Shown here piece after piece: positions 15,846 through 23,867 of a DNA stretch of 64,000 bases. Position numbers and translations under genes: made by a program. Source of the stretch: Deltaproteobacteria bacterium (GTDB lineage: Bacteria > Myxococcota_A > Polyangia > Polyangiales > Polyangiaceae); contig QJWJ01000049.1 in the NCBI GenBank assembly GCA_003235365.1, positions 44,507 to 108,506 on the forward strand. The letters are read 5' to 3'. The notes below the pieces were generated by a model. That model had not been told where the DNA came from. It worked only from the letters and a program-made list of their open reading frames with translations, and ran no database searches. The stretch's first letter is position 1. Each line of letters starts with the position of its first letter.

Positions 15846-16937
15846 TCAGTAGGGCAACCCCGCGACCGACAACTGGACCTGGTACAGGGCACCAGTCGTG
15901 GTGATGAACAGGGTTTTTCGGTCTGCTCCCCCGAACGCGACGTTCGTGACGTTGTGCTGCATTCCCACGATCTCCCCGGTCTCTTTGCCGTCAGGCGCCA
16001 CGACACGGATGCGCCGGTTGCTGTGCTCGGTGACGTAGAGATTCCCGGCGCAGTCGAAGGCCATGCCATCGGGCACGTTGACATCGGGCAACACGACCGT
16101 GCCTTCACCGACGGAACCATCCTCGGCCAGAGGGTAGCGCTTGAGAAAGCCGGCCTCGAGGTTGCCCGCGACAAACAGTGCGGTCTCGTCGGGCGAGATG
16201 GATATCCCGTTTGGGTTCTTGATCGTGTCGTCCACGACGGACACGGCGCCATCGGGCGCCACGCGATACACGTTCGTCGTCGGCTGATCTTTGTTCGCCC
16301 CCGCTTGAAAGTCCGGATCCGTGAAGTACAGGTTCCCATCGGACCGGAACACCAAGTCGTTTGGTGAGTTGAAGGGCTTGCCCTGATACTGGCCCACCAC
16401 GTCCCTCAGCGACGACAAGTCCGGGCTGAACTGGACTACGCTTTTCGACTTGTGGCGCGCCCCGACCAGGTGTTCGCCCTTCGCGTCGAGTCCCAGACCG
16501 TTCGTGCCGCTATCGGGGAGGGCAACAACCAAGGGCTGGCCGGGCACGTAGCGCATGATACGAGACGGAAAGCCCTCGGTGGTCTTGAAGTCCGAGAAGT
16601 ACAGCCCATCACCCAACCATACTGCGCCCTCATAGAGGTGAAACTCAGTGTCCTTGGGATCGAGCGCGGTCGGTTCGGTGCCGGGGATGACCGTCGCCGT
16701 GATCTGACCGTTGACCGGCGCGGGGGTCGCTTCGATAGCAGCGGGGCAGACTGCCGCTGCCAGCCCCTTCAGCACCGGGGACGGCGGTGGGGCTCCTTCG
16801 GGAGTGGCGGAGGCGTCCATCCCGGGAGTCGTCTCGAGCGCGGGATCGGGTGTGTCCGTGTCGTCCGCGGTGCTTGCACGCTGCGGGCAGGAGCAAGAAC
16901 AGGCCAATACGATGCCGAAAAATCGGAGATTACGCAT
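15846..16937 (-). CDS. SMP-30/gluconolactonase-type beta-propeller lipoprotein
   Basis: A 363-residue predicted lipoprotein: MRNLRFFGIVLACSCSC provides a signal peptide and lipobox Cys, followed by an Asp/Pro/Thr-rich spacer. Residues ~70-360 form an SMP-30/gluconolactonase/LRE-like six-bladed propeller: EGAVWLGDGLYFSD (candidate metal-binding Glu), FNSPNDLVFRSDGNLYFTD (Asn), NPNGISISPDE, VPDGMAFDCAGNLYVTEHS (Asp) and a final VAFGGADRKTLFITT. Family members hydrolyse sugar lactones or related esters, but many are uncharacterised, so the substrate is open. The ATG at 16937 was chosen because it begins the signal peptide; the frame is open further upstream but with Arg-rich, non-conserved sequence. 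It converges on the large envelope-protein gene across the 15569 hairpin. Confidence 0.88.
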   Translation of the reverse strand: MRNLRFFGIVLACSCSCPQRASTADDTDTPDPALETTPGMDASATPEGAPPPSPVLKGLAAAVCPAAIEATPAPVNGQITATVIPGTEPTALDPKDTEFHLYEGAVWLGDGLYFSDFKTTEGFPSRIMRYVPGQPLVVALPDSGTNGLGLDAKGEHLVGARHKSKSVVQFSPDLSSLRDVVGQYQGKPFNSPNDLVFRSDGNLYFTDPDFQAGANKDQPTTNVYRVAPDGAVSVVDDTIKNPNGISISPDETALFVAGNLEAGFLKRYPLAEDGSVGEGTVVLPDVNVPDGMAFDCAGNLYVTEHSNRRIRVVAPDGKETGEIVGMQHNVTNVAFGGADRKTLFITTTGALYQVQLSVAGLPY

Positions 16938-17233
16938 AGCCGCCCACGTAACACGATCACCGTGACGACCCAACGTCGAGCGAGCTGCCGCGCCGCTTTG
17001 ACGCACCGCACAACGACGCCCGTAGTGCCGACCCCAGTCGGAGACTCGCCGCCGCGGAGCAGCGGTGCAACAGCACCGTGGTTCGCTCCATGTCGTTTTG
17101 AAGTCCATCTACGACGGCATTCCGTGGCACGTTTCGTAGACCGAAGGCATGGCGATCCTCGAGCTGTGATCACGAACAACTCGCTTCGGTGCGATGTCAT
17201 GACGTCACGGCATAACACCGGGCGATCTGAAAG

Positions 17234-17692
17234 GTGAAGCGGAGTATGTCGGTAGCGAGCGGAGACGCGAGAACGATTTGTCGAAGACCACCCCTTGCCT
17301 GGCCTCAGAAGGCTCGCTCGTTGAGCTTCGCGATCGGCATGGCGCTCGGCGTACCTCCGGTTGGTTGCGGGGCACACTCGGAGATCCCCGATACGGACCC
17401 GACCAACGGCGCAACCGCGCAAGGCGTCGCTGGGAGCCGCGCGTCGGCGGGCACGCCCGCAGCGAGCCCGGGGAACAACCAAGACATCTTCGGCGCGACG
17501 CCCCTCCCGGAGTGCAGCCTGGGGCCGATTCCGCAGCCCGGCGTCGCCTGCGCCTTCATGGCTGACGGTCGTTGCTATGAGACACAGAGCGAAGGCTGCG
17601 CGTGTATTTGCGACGCGACTCGATCGACGACTTGTGTCGGCCGAATCGCCACGGGCACGACGGTCGGATTGACGTGCACCGTCTTTCCGTAG
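17234..17692 (+). CDS. Small Cys-containing lipoprotein
   Basis: A 152-residue predicted lipoprotein of unknown function. A hydrophobic segment (LSFAIGMALGVPPVGCG) ends in a plausible lipobox Cys near residue 46, after an unusually long basic N-terminal region, so the real start may be internal. A Thr/Ala/Gly-rich linker leads to a compact C-terminal domain with about seven Cys residues (ECSLG, GVACAF, GRCYET, GCACICD, TTCVG, LTCTV), probably disulfide-bonded outside the cytoplasm. The start is GTG, with an ATG 12 bases later as an alternative. It diverges from the SMP-30 gene across 296 bases without another ORF, and converges on the Cys-repeat lipoprotein, separated by a hairpin. Confidence 0.65.
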   Translation: MKRSMSVASGDARTICRRPPLAWPQKARSLSFAIGMALGVPPVGCGAHSEIPDTDPTNGATAQGVAGSRASAGTPAASPGNNQDIFGATPLPECSLGPIPQPGVACAFMADGRCYETQSEGCACICDATRSTTCVGRIATGTTVGLTCTVFP

Positions 17693-17719
17693 GAACGCGC
17701 GTCTGGTCCTCCGCGTTCC
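17692..17719. terminator. Hairpin between convergent lipoprotein genes
   Basis: GGAACGCG (17692-17699) and CGCGTTCC (17712-17719) are perfect reverse complements with a 12-base loop. The hairpin starts at the last base of the upstream stop codon and ends 25 bases before the end of the convergent gene. No T-run is present. Confidence 0.5.
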
Positions 17720-17744
17720 ACTCGGACTCCCGCGACGGCGCTGC

Positions 17745-19115
17745 TCAGCCCTTGACGGCACCGATCACGGAAGCGGCCACCTCGCGGATCATTTCGACGG
17801 CTTCGGCAGCGTCCTTGCGTTGCTTCTTGGCGTCGCCGAGACAAGTGTCAACGCGCTTCTTTCCGTCAGGATCAGCCTGCAGCGATTCGTCGATCCCTTC
17901 GAACGCTGCTTCGAGCTTCATGTGCGCTCGTTCGATGGCTGGGCCTGATCCTTCACTCGCGGCCAGCAGCACGTCGAGGCGCTTCGCCAGCGCTTCTTTC
18001 AGCTTCTCCCCTGCACCTGCCTTCGTCTCGTGGTACACGATGGCGTCCACGTAGCCGCCAACACACTGCAGGTTGTCAGCCAGGTCGGCGTCGCACATCG
18101 CGCCACAAGCTGGGGTCATCTCCGGTGGCGTGATCACCACACCGCAGCGCTCCGAGCCAAGGGCTTCACTGCAGGTGCCCGCACACGTACCGCCGCAGCT
18201 CGTCTTCTTGATGTCCGACAGGCACGTGCCGCTACACTTGCCTTTGCACGTGCCTTGGCAACTACCATCCGCGTCGGAGCTACACTTGCCATCGCATACT
18301 CCGTCGCACTTGCCAGACACGCTTGCTCCGTCGCAGGTGCCAATGCAACGGCCACCGCATTTGCCGAAGAACTGATCGTCGCAACCTCCTCGGCAGACGC
18401 CGCGACAAGTGCCTTTGCACGACTCCGTGAAGCTTTCGACACACTGTCCTTGGCACTTGCCGCTACAACGCCCCCGCGACGAATCGACGTCGCACTGAAC
18501 CGCCGAGCTGTCGGGAGGCACGTTGCTGTCGCATTGCCTCACGCAACGCCCGTAGTCGGCCAGGTCGACCGTGCACGTCGGAGCGTACGGATACACGAGC
18601 ATGACGACGCCGTCTTCTTCGCGCTTCTTCTTGATTGCCTCTGCCGCCTGCTCACAAGCCGCGGTCGCCTTCTTGCCCGGGGGGAGCGAATCCTGCGGCT
18701 TGGCGTCCTTCTGTCCCAGGTCTTGGGCGAGAGCACTGCACACGGTTGCAACCTCGGTGTCGAGCTTCTTGGCGAGCTCACGCAGGTGAACCGTACCGGT
18801 GAGGACGGCCTTCGTCCGCGGCCCCAAATCGCCGCTCAGAGAGAACTTGGCTTCGTTGACGGCAGTCAGATCCTCGAGACACGACTTCGGCTCCTCCGGA
18901 GCTTTCATGTCCGGAAGAATCTCTTCGACGTACTTGCAGCCACTGACGACCGAGGAGCAGGCTGTCAGCAGACACGCGAAACGCCGCAGTCCCGCTGCGA
19001 CCCGCGGGTTGCGGATGGATCCCGAAGAGAAGCTGGGCGGAGCTGAATCATTGGTCTTCCGTGGCGGCAATAGATCGCGGCCGCGACGGAGCACTGAAGC
19101 GGGAGAAGTGCGCAT
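17745..19115 (-). CDS. Lipoprotein with Cys-rich GxC repeat domain
   Basis: About 456 residues from the ATG at 19115. A hydrophobic stretch (FACLLTACSSVVSGCKY) carries the lipobox. A helical domain follows, then a region of roughly 150 residues in which Cys recurs every 4-8 positions in a G-x-C-x-G-x-C pattern (GKCQGQC, GTCRGVC, GKCGGRCIGTC, GKCDGVCDGKC, GTCKGKCSGTC, GGTCAGTC), about seven repeats. A helical, Lys/Glu/Ala-rich C-terminus of ~110 residues ends the protein. Such repeats suggest a disulfide-stiffened rod or a metal-binding segment at the cell surface; no named family is recognised. The N-terminal region before the signal peptide is long, and a TTG at about 19065 could be the true start. 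Confidence 0.72.
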   Translation of the reverse strand: MRTSPASVLRRGRDLLPPRKTNDSAPPSFSSGSIRNPRVAAGLRRFACLLTACSSVVSGCKYVEEILPDMKAPEEPKSCLEDLTAVNEAKFSLSGDLGPRTKAVLTGTVHLRELAKKLDTEVATVCSALAQDLGQKDAKPQDSLPPGKKATAACEQAAEAIKKKREEDGVVMLVYPYAPTCTVDLADYGRCVRQCDSNVPPDSSAVQCDVDSSRGRCSGKCQGQCVESFTESCKGTCRGVCRGGCDDQFFGKCGGRCIGTCDGASVSGKCDGVCDGKCSSDADGSCQGTCKGKCSGTCLSDIKKTSCGGTCAGTCSEALGSERCGVVITPPEMTPACGAMCDADLADNLQCVGGYVDAIVYHETKAGAGEKLKEALAKRLDVLLAASEGSGPAIERAHMKLEAAFEGIDESLQADPDGKKRVDTCLGDAKKQRKDAAEAVEMIREVAASVIGAVKG

Positions 19116-19459
19116 CGTTGGTAGGTGAAGTTGTGGGGTGGCGTAGGTACCACCCGCCGAGCACGCTAACATCGTTGGACGAATCGGTGAACCCAGCGAA
19201 TGCCGACAGGTTCCAGTCGACACGCGCATCCCCCGACGGAAGGGGTGCCACGTCCATCGCTATGGGGTCGATGATTCACCGATTACCCGCAGGGCCGGAC
19301 CCAGTCCTTCACGCGTCAACGGGTTCGATGCCGGGTGGTCCGGTGGGAGACCACCTGCCATCGATAACTTCCGTCAGTTAGGCCTTTTCTAACATCGGCG
19401 GAAAACTTGATTCACGTGCGCTAGCGCCGCGACCTGCCAGTTGGCACACTCGACGAAAG
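19116..19459 (+). other. Divergent intergenic region with hairpins
   Basis: 344 bases between the Cys-repeat lipoprotein (leftward) and sixA (rightward). It contains GGTGGTC-N8-GACCACC (19334-19355) and GTTAG-N7-CTAAC (19377-19393). A longer N-terminal version of the lipoprotein could extend into the left part. No other coding frame is convincing. Confidence 0.45.
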
Positions 19460-19918
19460 GTGACCGCACACGAAGTTGATCCATCGCGAACCGTCGTGCT
19501 CCTGAGACATGGCGACGCAGCCAACCACTCCCCCGATCACGACCGGCCACTGACCGAGGCCGGCGCCGCGGCGGCGCTCGAGTCAGGCACTCAACTGGGA
19601 CTCCTCGAGTCGCCGATCGACGTGATCTTGGTTTCTTCGGCCGTCCGGGCCAGACAGACTGCGGATCTGGTGTTATCCCGAATCGTCCAGCCGACGTACG
19701 GGGTCAGCTACGAGAGAGAGCTATACCTGGCCGATCCCGCCACCTGCGTCGCGCGGCTTCGCAAGCTGCCCGACGCTGCGCGCTCAGCACTGGTAATAGG
19801 CCACAATCCCGGACTCTCTCAACTCGGTGGCCATTGGCTGCAGCACAGTGTTTCCCTCCACCCAGCAGCGTGGGTGATGGCGACGTTTGCGCTGCGGCGG
19901 TGGCAGGGCTTGAGCTGA
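19460..19918 (+). CDS. sixA: Phosphohistidine phosphatase SixA-like (histidine phosphatase family)
   Basis: A 152-residue member of the histidine phosphatase superfamily, in the short SixA group that removes phosphate from histidine on phosphotransfer proteins. The catalytic RHG motif is in VVLLRHGDAA, followed by DRPLTEAGAAAA (conserved leaving-group region) and SSAVRARQTADLV (second conserved Arg). The second catalytic His is in LVIGHNPGLSQL. The length is typical of SixA (~160). The start is GTG with GAAAG directly before it. A function in damping His-Asp phosphorelays is known for Escherichia coli SixA; the target here is unknown. It converges on the coiled-coil gene after 54 bases. Confidence 0.87.
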   Translation: MTAHEVDPSRTVVLLRHGDAANHSPDHDRPLTEAGAAAALESGTQLGLLESPIDVILVSSAVRARQTADLVLSRIVQPTYGVSYERELYLADPATCVARLRKLPDAARSALVIGHNPGLSQLGGHWLQHSVSLHPAAWVMATFALRRWQGLS

Positions 19919-19972
19919 TCCGCCACCCTCACGAAGCTGAGTCGGCAACGGCAGCTCGCCGCGGGATGGCTG

Positions 19973-21652
19973 TCAGGACTCTTTGGGAGGTCCCCACGCG
20001 TCAGGCGGCAGCGGCGGTGGCATCGCGGGCCCGGGCGGGCTCGCCTGTGCCGGAGTCTCGATGCCATCGACCGGGAACCCCTGCGGTGGAAATGCCGGCA
20101 TCGGCGGCCGATACCCCGGCACCGGCGGCCCACTGGGAATCTGTTGAAAGCTCGCTTCGGGCTGAACGTCGACGCCAGGAGGCTGCGGAGCCGTGACGGA
20201 CACGTCAGCGGCTTGGACCGGCGAGTGAACGGCAGATGGAGGCTCGGCAGCAACGACGGTGGGTGTTGGTAGAGGCTCGGCAGCAACAGCGCTGGGTGCT
20301 CCTTCGGGCCTGGTGACGACCGCAACGGGTAGTGACGCCAGATCAAACGCCCCGGCGGCCGGCGCGCTCGCCGCACCCTGTGCTGGCGCCAAGCCGACTT
20401 TGGTGAGCGCCGCTTGAACTGGGCGCACGCGAACAGACCTCAGCGTCTCATACTCGTGCGTGACCCGGCTCAACTGGCGCTTGGCCTCAATCAGTTCCTT
20501 GCGCAAGCTCTGAACCTCCGCTCGCGCTGACAAGAGTTCTGCAGGTGTCGCCGGCGGCGGCGGTCTGCTGTGCAACACCTCTTGTGTCACGTTGTCGAGC
20601 CGCTCCCTCAGCCGAGTGACCTCGCTTCGGCGCTCGTCCAACTCACGCTGCAACTCATCCACCTGGCCAGCGGCTTCGAGCGCCTCGTCGCGTGCCTGGT
20701 CACGCGCGTCTTCCAATTGACGAACAGCGTCGTCGACCTGGTTCTGCAGGCTGTTTGCTTCGTCTCTGGCTGCCTCGAGCTGGCCGTAGACTTCGACCCG
20801 AACGTCGTCCGCGGTACGCAGCGCTTCGTCGCGTTCTTCCTCCAGCTTCATCGTCAGCGCCTTGGCCGCGTCGAGTTCTGAATAGGCGATCTCGAGCAAG
20901 CGACGAAGATCGGCCAACTGCTCCGACGACGGCGTCGCCGTAGTCGCGCTGGCGGCCGTGCCGAGTGCGGCCTGCCGCGTCAACGCCTCCTTTGCCTCGC
21001 GCAGTTGTTTCTCCAAACCGTCAACTTTTCGGTCCTGTTCCTCCATCAGGTAGGCCACGAATCGGTCGTGCTCTTCGACGAGCAGTGCGCGATCCTCCTG
21101 GGCCGCGTCCAGCGTCTCTGCAAGCTTCTCCAAAGCGCGGTCGCGCTGTTCAATCAGCACCGCCAAAGGTACGGCAAAGTGGTTGGCAGCGCGGGCTTGA
21201 AGCTCGAGGTTGGCCTCGCGCACCGCGAGTTCGGCGGCGCTTACATCACTTGGCATGCCTTCGTCCTCCTTGATTTGAACGACGCTGTCGTGCGGAGTGC
21301 TCTTGGATCCTGCACCGAGAGGTACACGCCCGGTGCTGGCGCTTGAAAGCGTCGGCTTGGCGGTGCCCTTGCCATCCGGCCGGGGAGGTCCCGATAACCC
21401 ACGTCCGCTTGTTCGACTCGTTGCGTTGACGCCGCTAGTGGGGGGTACCGTCGGGCCTTGTGGGACGGCGCTCGTCGTGGCTACTGTTGAGACTGCACCA
21501 TCGAGTGCGCCATCTTCCCGCTCATCGACTTTCGCTAGCGAAGTCCCACTTTGCGAGCTGCCGGTGGCTTCGCCATCAGATGCCCCGGGCGGCGCCGGTC
21601 CACCTGTGCTGGGGAGCTCCTCGGCCTGAGTGACTGATGTCTGGTTGGACAT
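19973..21652 (-). CDS. Coiled-coil protein with disordered N-terminus and Pro-rich C-terminus
   Basis: A 559-residue cytoplasmic-looking protein without signal peptide or membrane segment. Residues 1-130 are low-complexity Ser/Thr/Gly/Pro sequence. Residues ~135-415 are almost entirely charged heptad-like helix (EQRDRALEKLAETLDAAQED, LEDARDQARDEALEAAGQV, ELDERRSEVTRLRERLDNVT), predicting a long coiled coil with one short Pro-rich break. Residues ~430-559 are Pro/Ala-rich and end PPPLPPDAWGPPKES. The overall plan recalls scaffold or polarity proteins of myxobacteria, but I cannot assign it to a named one. The ATG at 21652 has GAGGTGTT just upstream, supporting the start. A 909-base non-coding region lies upstream. 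Confidence 0.75.
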   Translation of the reverse strand: MSNQTSVTQAEELPSTGGPAPPGASDGEATGSSQSGTSLAKVDEREDGALDGAVSTVATTSAVPQGPTVPPTSGVNATSRTSGRGLSGPPRPDGKGTAKPTLSSASTGRVPLGAGSKSTPHDSVVQIKEDEGMPSDVSAAELAVREANLELQARAANHFAVPLAVLIEQRDRALEKLAETLDAAQEDRALLVEEHDRFVAYLMEEQDRKVDGLEKQLREAKEALTRQAALGTAASATTATPSSEQLADLRRLLEIAYSELDAAKALTMKLEEERDEALRTADDVRVEVYGQLEAARDEANSLQNQVDDAVRQLEDARDQARDEALEAAGQVDELQRELDERRSEVTRLRERLDNVTQEVLHSRPPPPATPAELLSARAEVQSLRKELIEAKRQLSRVTHEYETLRSVRVRPVQAALTKVGLAPAQGAASAPAAGAFDLASLPVAVVTRPEGAPSAVAAEPLPTPTVVAAEPPSAVHSPVQAADVSVTAPQPPGVDVQPEASFQQIPSGPPVPGYRPPMPAFPPQGFPVDGIETPAQASPPGPAMPPPLPPDAWGPPKES

Positions 21653-22561
21653 AACACCTCGAACGGTAACGCAGTTATTCTGTATCGGAAAGTACTAAGC
21701 CCGCCTGGTGAGGCTCCGACCAATGCTAGCAGTGCTAGCCGTAATACGCTGCGACACACGTCGAACATTCCCGCATCGTCGATGCGTAAATGGGCGCCCC
21801 ACACCTCGCTTGGGTACGAGTGCTCCAAAGCTTCAACGTCGACTGATTGCAGCGATCGCGACTGGTTCGAAATAGAAGCGTGGCGCGCTTCGACGCTCGG
21901 CACAGACGAAAAAGTTCGTCCTGAGGCTGATGAGGAAATACCGGTGTCATTCGTACACTCGCCCTTCAATGCCGCTTTCACTCGGACTGCGAACCATGGA
22001 GGTCCAACAGTTCACTGGGGGCGAAACCGAGCGTCAGAAATTTGACGGGATCTTGCTGCGACCATGACGCGGGACCGTCGCGGGTGACAAATGATGCGAA
22101 ACGCGACGCAGGGCGTCTTTACCCAATGCACGAACCGCCCGGATTCGATCCCGAGACTCGTGCCTACTTTGAACGACACGTCTAAACCCGTACGTTCTCC
22201 AACAGTTGCGCCACCGTCTGAGAACGCCTGAAAAATGTGCGGGCGAGCGGAGCGCCCACCAAACGCCCCAGAACCGGAAACCGTTTGGGAGTGAGCCCGT
22301 CGGGCGCACTCCCAAACTCCCAAGACGGCCCTCGCTGCCACCTCCGGCAGGAGGGACGGCACGGCCGTTGCAGTCGTTTCCAACGCCGCCAGTGGCACTC
22401 ATGCCCAGCGGCTGAGAAACCGATCGCCAAATGCTTAACCCACATCAAATCGTGGTGGTGACCGGCCGCCAGTTTCACCCCGCCGTGATCTCGCCGTGTT
22501 GTGCTCACCCAGCCTTGGACGGCATTGCGCTCGTGGCCCCGGTATCTCCGGAGCTTTACCT
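21653..22561 (+). other. Long divergent intergenic region, lower in GC, with a strong hairpin
   Basis: 909 bases between the coiled-coil gene (leftward) and the receiver-PAS-GGDEF gene (rightward). The left 400 bases are visibly richer in A/T than the neighbouring genes and include GCTAGC-AGT-GCTAGC (21724-21738, approximate). The longest open frames give sequences without recognisable features. The strong hairpin at 22283-22317 is listed separately. The length and structure make a non-coding RNA or a long regulated leader possible; nothing confirms either. Confidence 0.45.
22283..22317. other. 35-nt near-perfect hairpin in intergenic DNA
   Basis: GTTTGGGAGTG (22283-22293), A, GCCCG, T, CGGGC, G, CACTCCCAAAC (22307-22317). 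The 11-bp outer stem and 5-bp inner stem are both perfect, separated by one A-G mismatch. It lies 245 bases before the GTG of the GGDEF gene and is not followed by a T-run on either strand. It may be a terminator or attenuator of an unannotated transcript, or a repeat-family member. Confidence 0.6.
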
Positions 22562-23839
22562 GTGGCAGTGACGGTGATGGTCGTCGAAGGCGAGGCACTC
22601 ACTGCCTACGAGATCGAACGGGCGTTGACGGCCCTCGGGTACGAAGTGTCCGCAGTAGTTGCGTCAGGTGAAGAGGCCCTGGTCTGCGTACCTCACACTC
22701 GACCACGCGTGGCACTGATTGACGTCGACCTCGCAGGCGGGCTGGACGGGATCACGACCGGGCGAGAACTTCGCGAACGCTACGACATCCCAGTCGTATT
22801 CGTAACTAGCGACGACGATCTGCATACGCTCATGGACGACAAGCAAGCCAACCCTTACGGTTGTGTGCTCAAACCCTTCAAGCCGATGGAGTTCGCCTCT
22901 GCGATCGAGATCGCCCTGCATCGTCATCGTGTCGAGCAAGAGCTCCAACGCAAGACCGCTCTGCTGGAAGCGGTGCTGCAAAGCATGGAAGATGCCGTCA
23001 TTGCCGCAGACGAACGAGGGCGTTTGTTGGTGTTCAACGAGGCGGCGAGCGAGATGTTTGGCGGCGGTTTCTCCGCCAAGCGATCGAGCGGCGGTTCGGG
23101 CATCTACTCCGCCGATCAGTTGACGCCTTGCCCCGCCCGAGAACTCCCCCTCCTGAGCGCCATGCTCGGTGACACAGTACGTGGGCACGAGCTGTTCGTG
23201 CGTGGTTCCGAGTTTCCAAGTGGGAGCTGGCACAGCGTCAACGCAACTCCGCTTCGATTGAACGACGGCAGTTTGGGTGGAGGCGTCATGGTCAGCCGCA
23301 ACGTGACACGGTTGAAGCTGATGGAGAAGGAGCTGAGGAAGCTATCGGATACCGATCCATTGACCGGAACCTACAACCGGCGAGGTTTCGTTTCGAAAGC
23401 ACAACAACAGCTGAAACGGCTACAGGGCGAAGGCCGACGCTCGGAGTTGTTGTTCGTCGACCTCAACGGGATGAAGACGATCAACGACTCGCTTGGCCAC
23501 GCCGAGGGGGACCAGGCCATCGTCGACGTAACATCGGTGCTCAAAGGGTGCTTCACGGAACGCGACATCGTCGGACGGCTCGGGGGTGACGAATTCGCGA
23601 TATTGGTCGTCGACGAGCGGGACGCGCGCTCGGTTGCTGAAGATCTGTACTCAACCGTCGAGACCTTCAACTCGGCGCAGAGTCGACGTTATCGCCTGTC
23701 GATCAGCGTCGGCTCGTGCACCTATGATCCCGCCTCACCGATGCCGATCGACCTCATGCTGGAGCGAGCCGATCAAGACATGTACCGCGACAAACAGCGC
23801 CGCAAGCGAAAGCGGCGGGAACATCTCGACCAGGGTTGA
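22562..23839 (+). CDS. Response regulator with PAS-like and GGDEF domains (diguanylate cyclase)
   Basis: A 425-residue protein. Residues ~1-120 are a receiver domain (phosphoacceptor in LIDVDLAGGLDGI, Thr in VTSDDD, Lys in LKPFKP); the usual acidic pair reads VEGE, so one acid is replaced by Gly. Residues ~130-265 are a PAS-like sensor (LEAVLQSMEDAVIAADERG, ending in VSRNVTRLKLMEKEL). Residues ~270-420 are a GGDEF domain with DPLTGTYNRRGF, DLNGMKTINDSLGHAEGD and the intact active site RLGGDEFAI, so c-di-GMP synthesis is expected. The inhibitory I-site (RxxD five residues before GGDEF) reads TERD and appears absent. The GTG at 22562 has GGAG eight bases upstream; a longer frame upstream lacks a site. 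Confidence 0.92.
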   Translation: MAVTVMVVEGEALTAYEIERALTALGYEVSAVVASGEEALVCVPHTRPRVALIDVDLAGGLDGITTGRELRERYDIPVVFVTSDDDLHTLMDDKQANPYGCVLKPFKPMEFASAIEIALHRHRVEQELQRKTALLEAVLQSMEDAVIAADERGRLLVFNEAASEMFGGGFSAKRSSGGSGIYSADQLTPCPARELPLLSAMLGDTVRGHELFVRGSEFPSGSWHSVNATPLRLNDGSLGGGVMVSRNVTRLKLMEKELRKLSDTDPLTGTYNRRGFVSKAQQQLKRLQGEGRRSELLFVDLNGMKTINDSLGHAEGDQAIVDVTSVLKGCFTERDIVGRLGGDEFAILVVDERDARSVAEDLYSTVETFNSAQSRRYRLSISVGSCTYDPASPMPIDLMLERADQDMYRDKQRRKRKRREHLDQG

Positions 23840-23867
23840 TCGCGCTGGGCTCCTGGATGCCGTGGTA

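Noticed and set aside
19438..19460. Possible sigma-54 promoter (TGGCAC upstream of sixA)
   Set aside because: The spacing is right for the GG element but no TTGC follows at the -12 position, and the distance to the start codon is too short.
22120..22170. tRNA-like T-arm sequence (GGATTCGATCCCGAG)
   Set aside because: The bases flanking the TTCGATC loop do not pair as a T-stem on either strand, and no acceptor or anticodon arm could be found.
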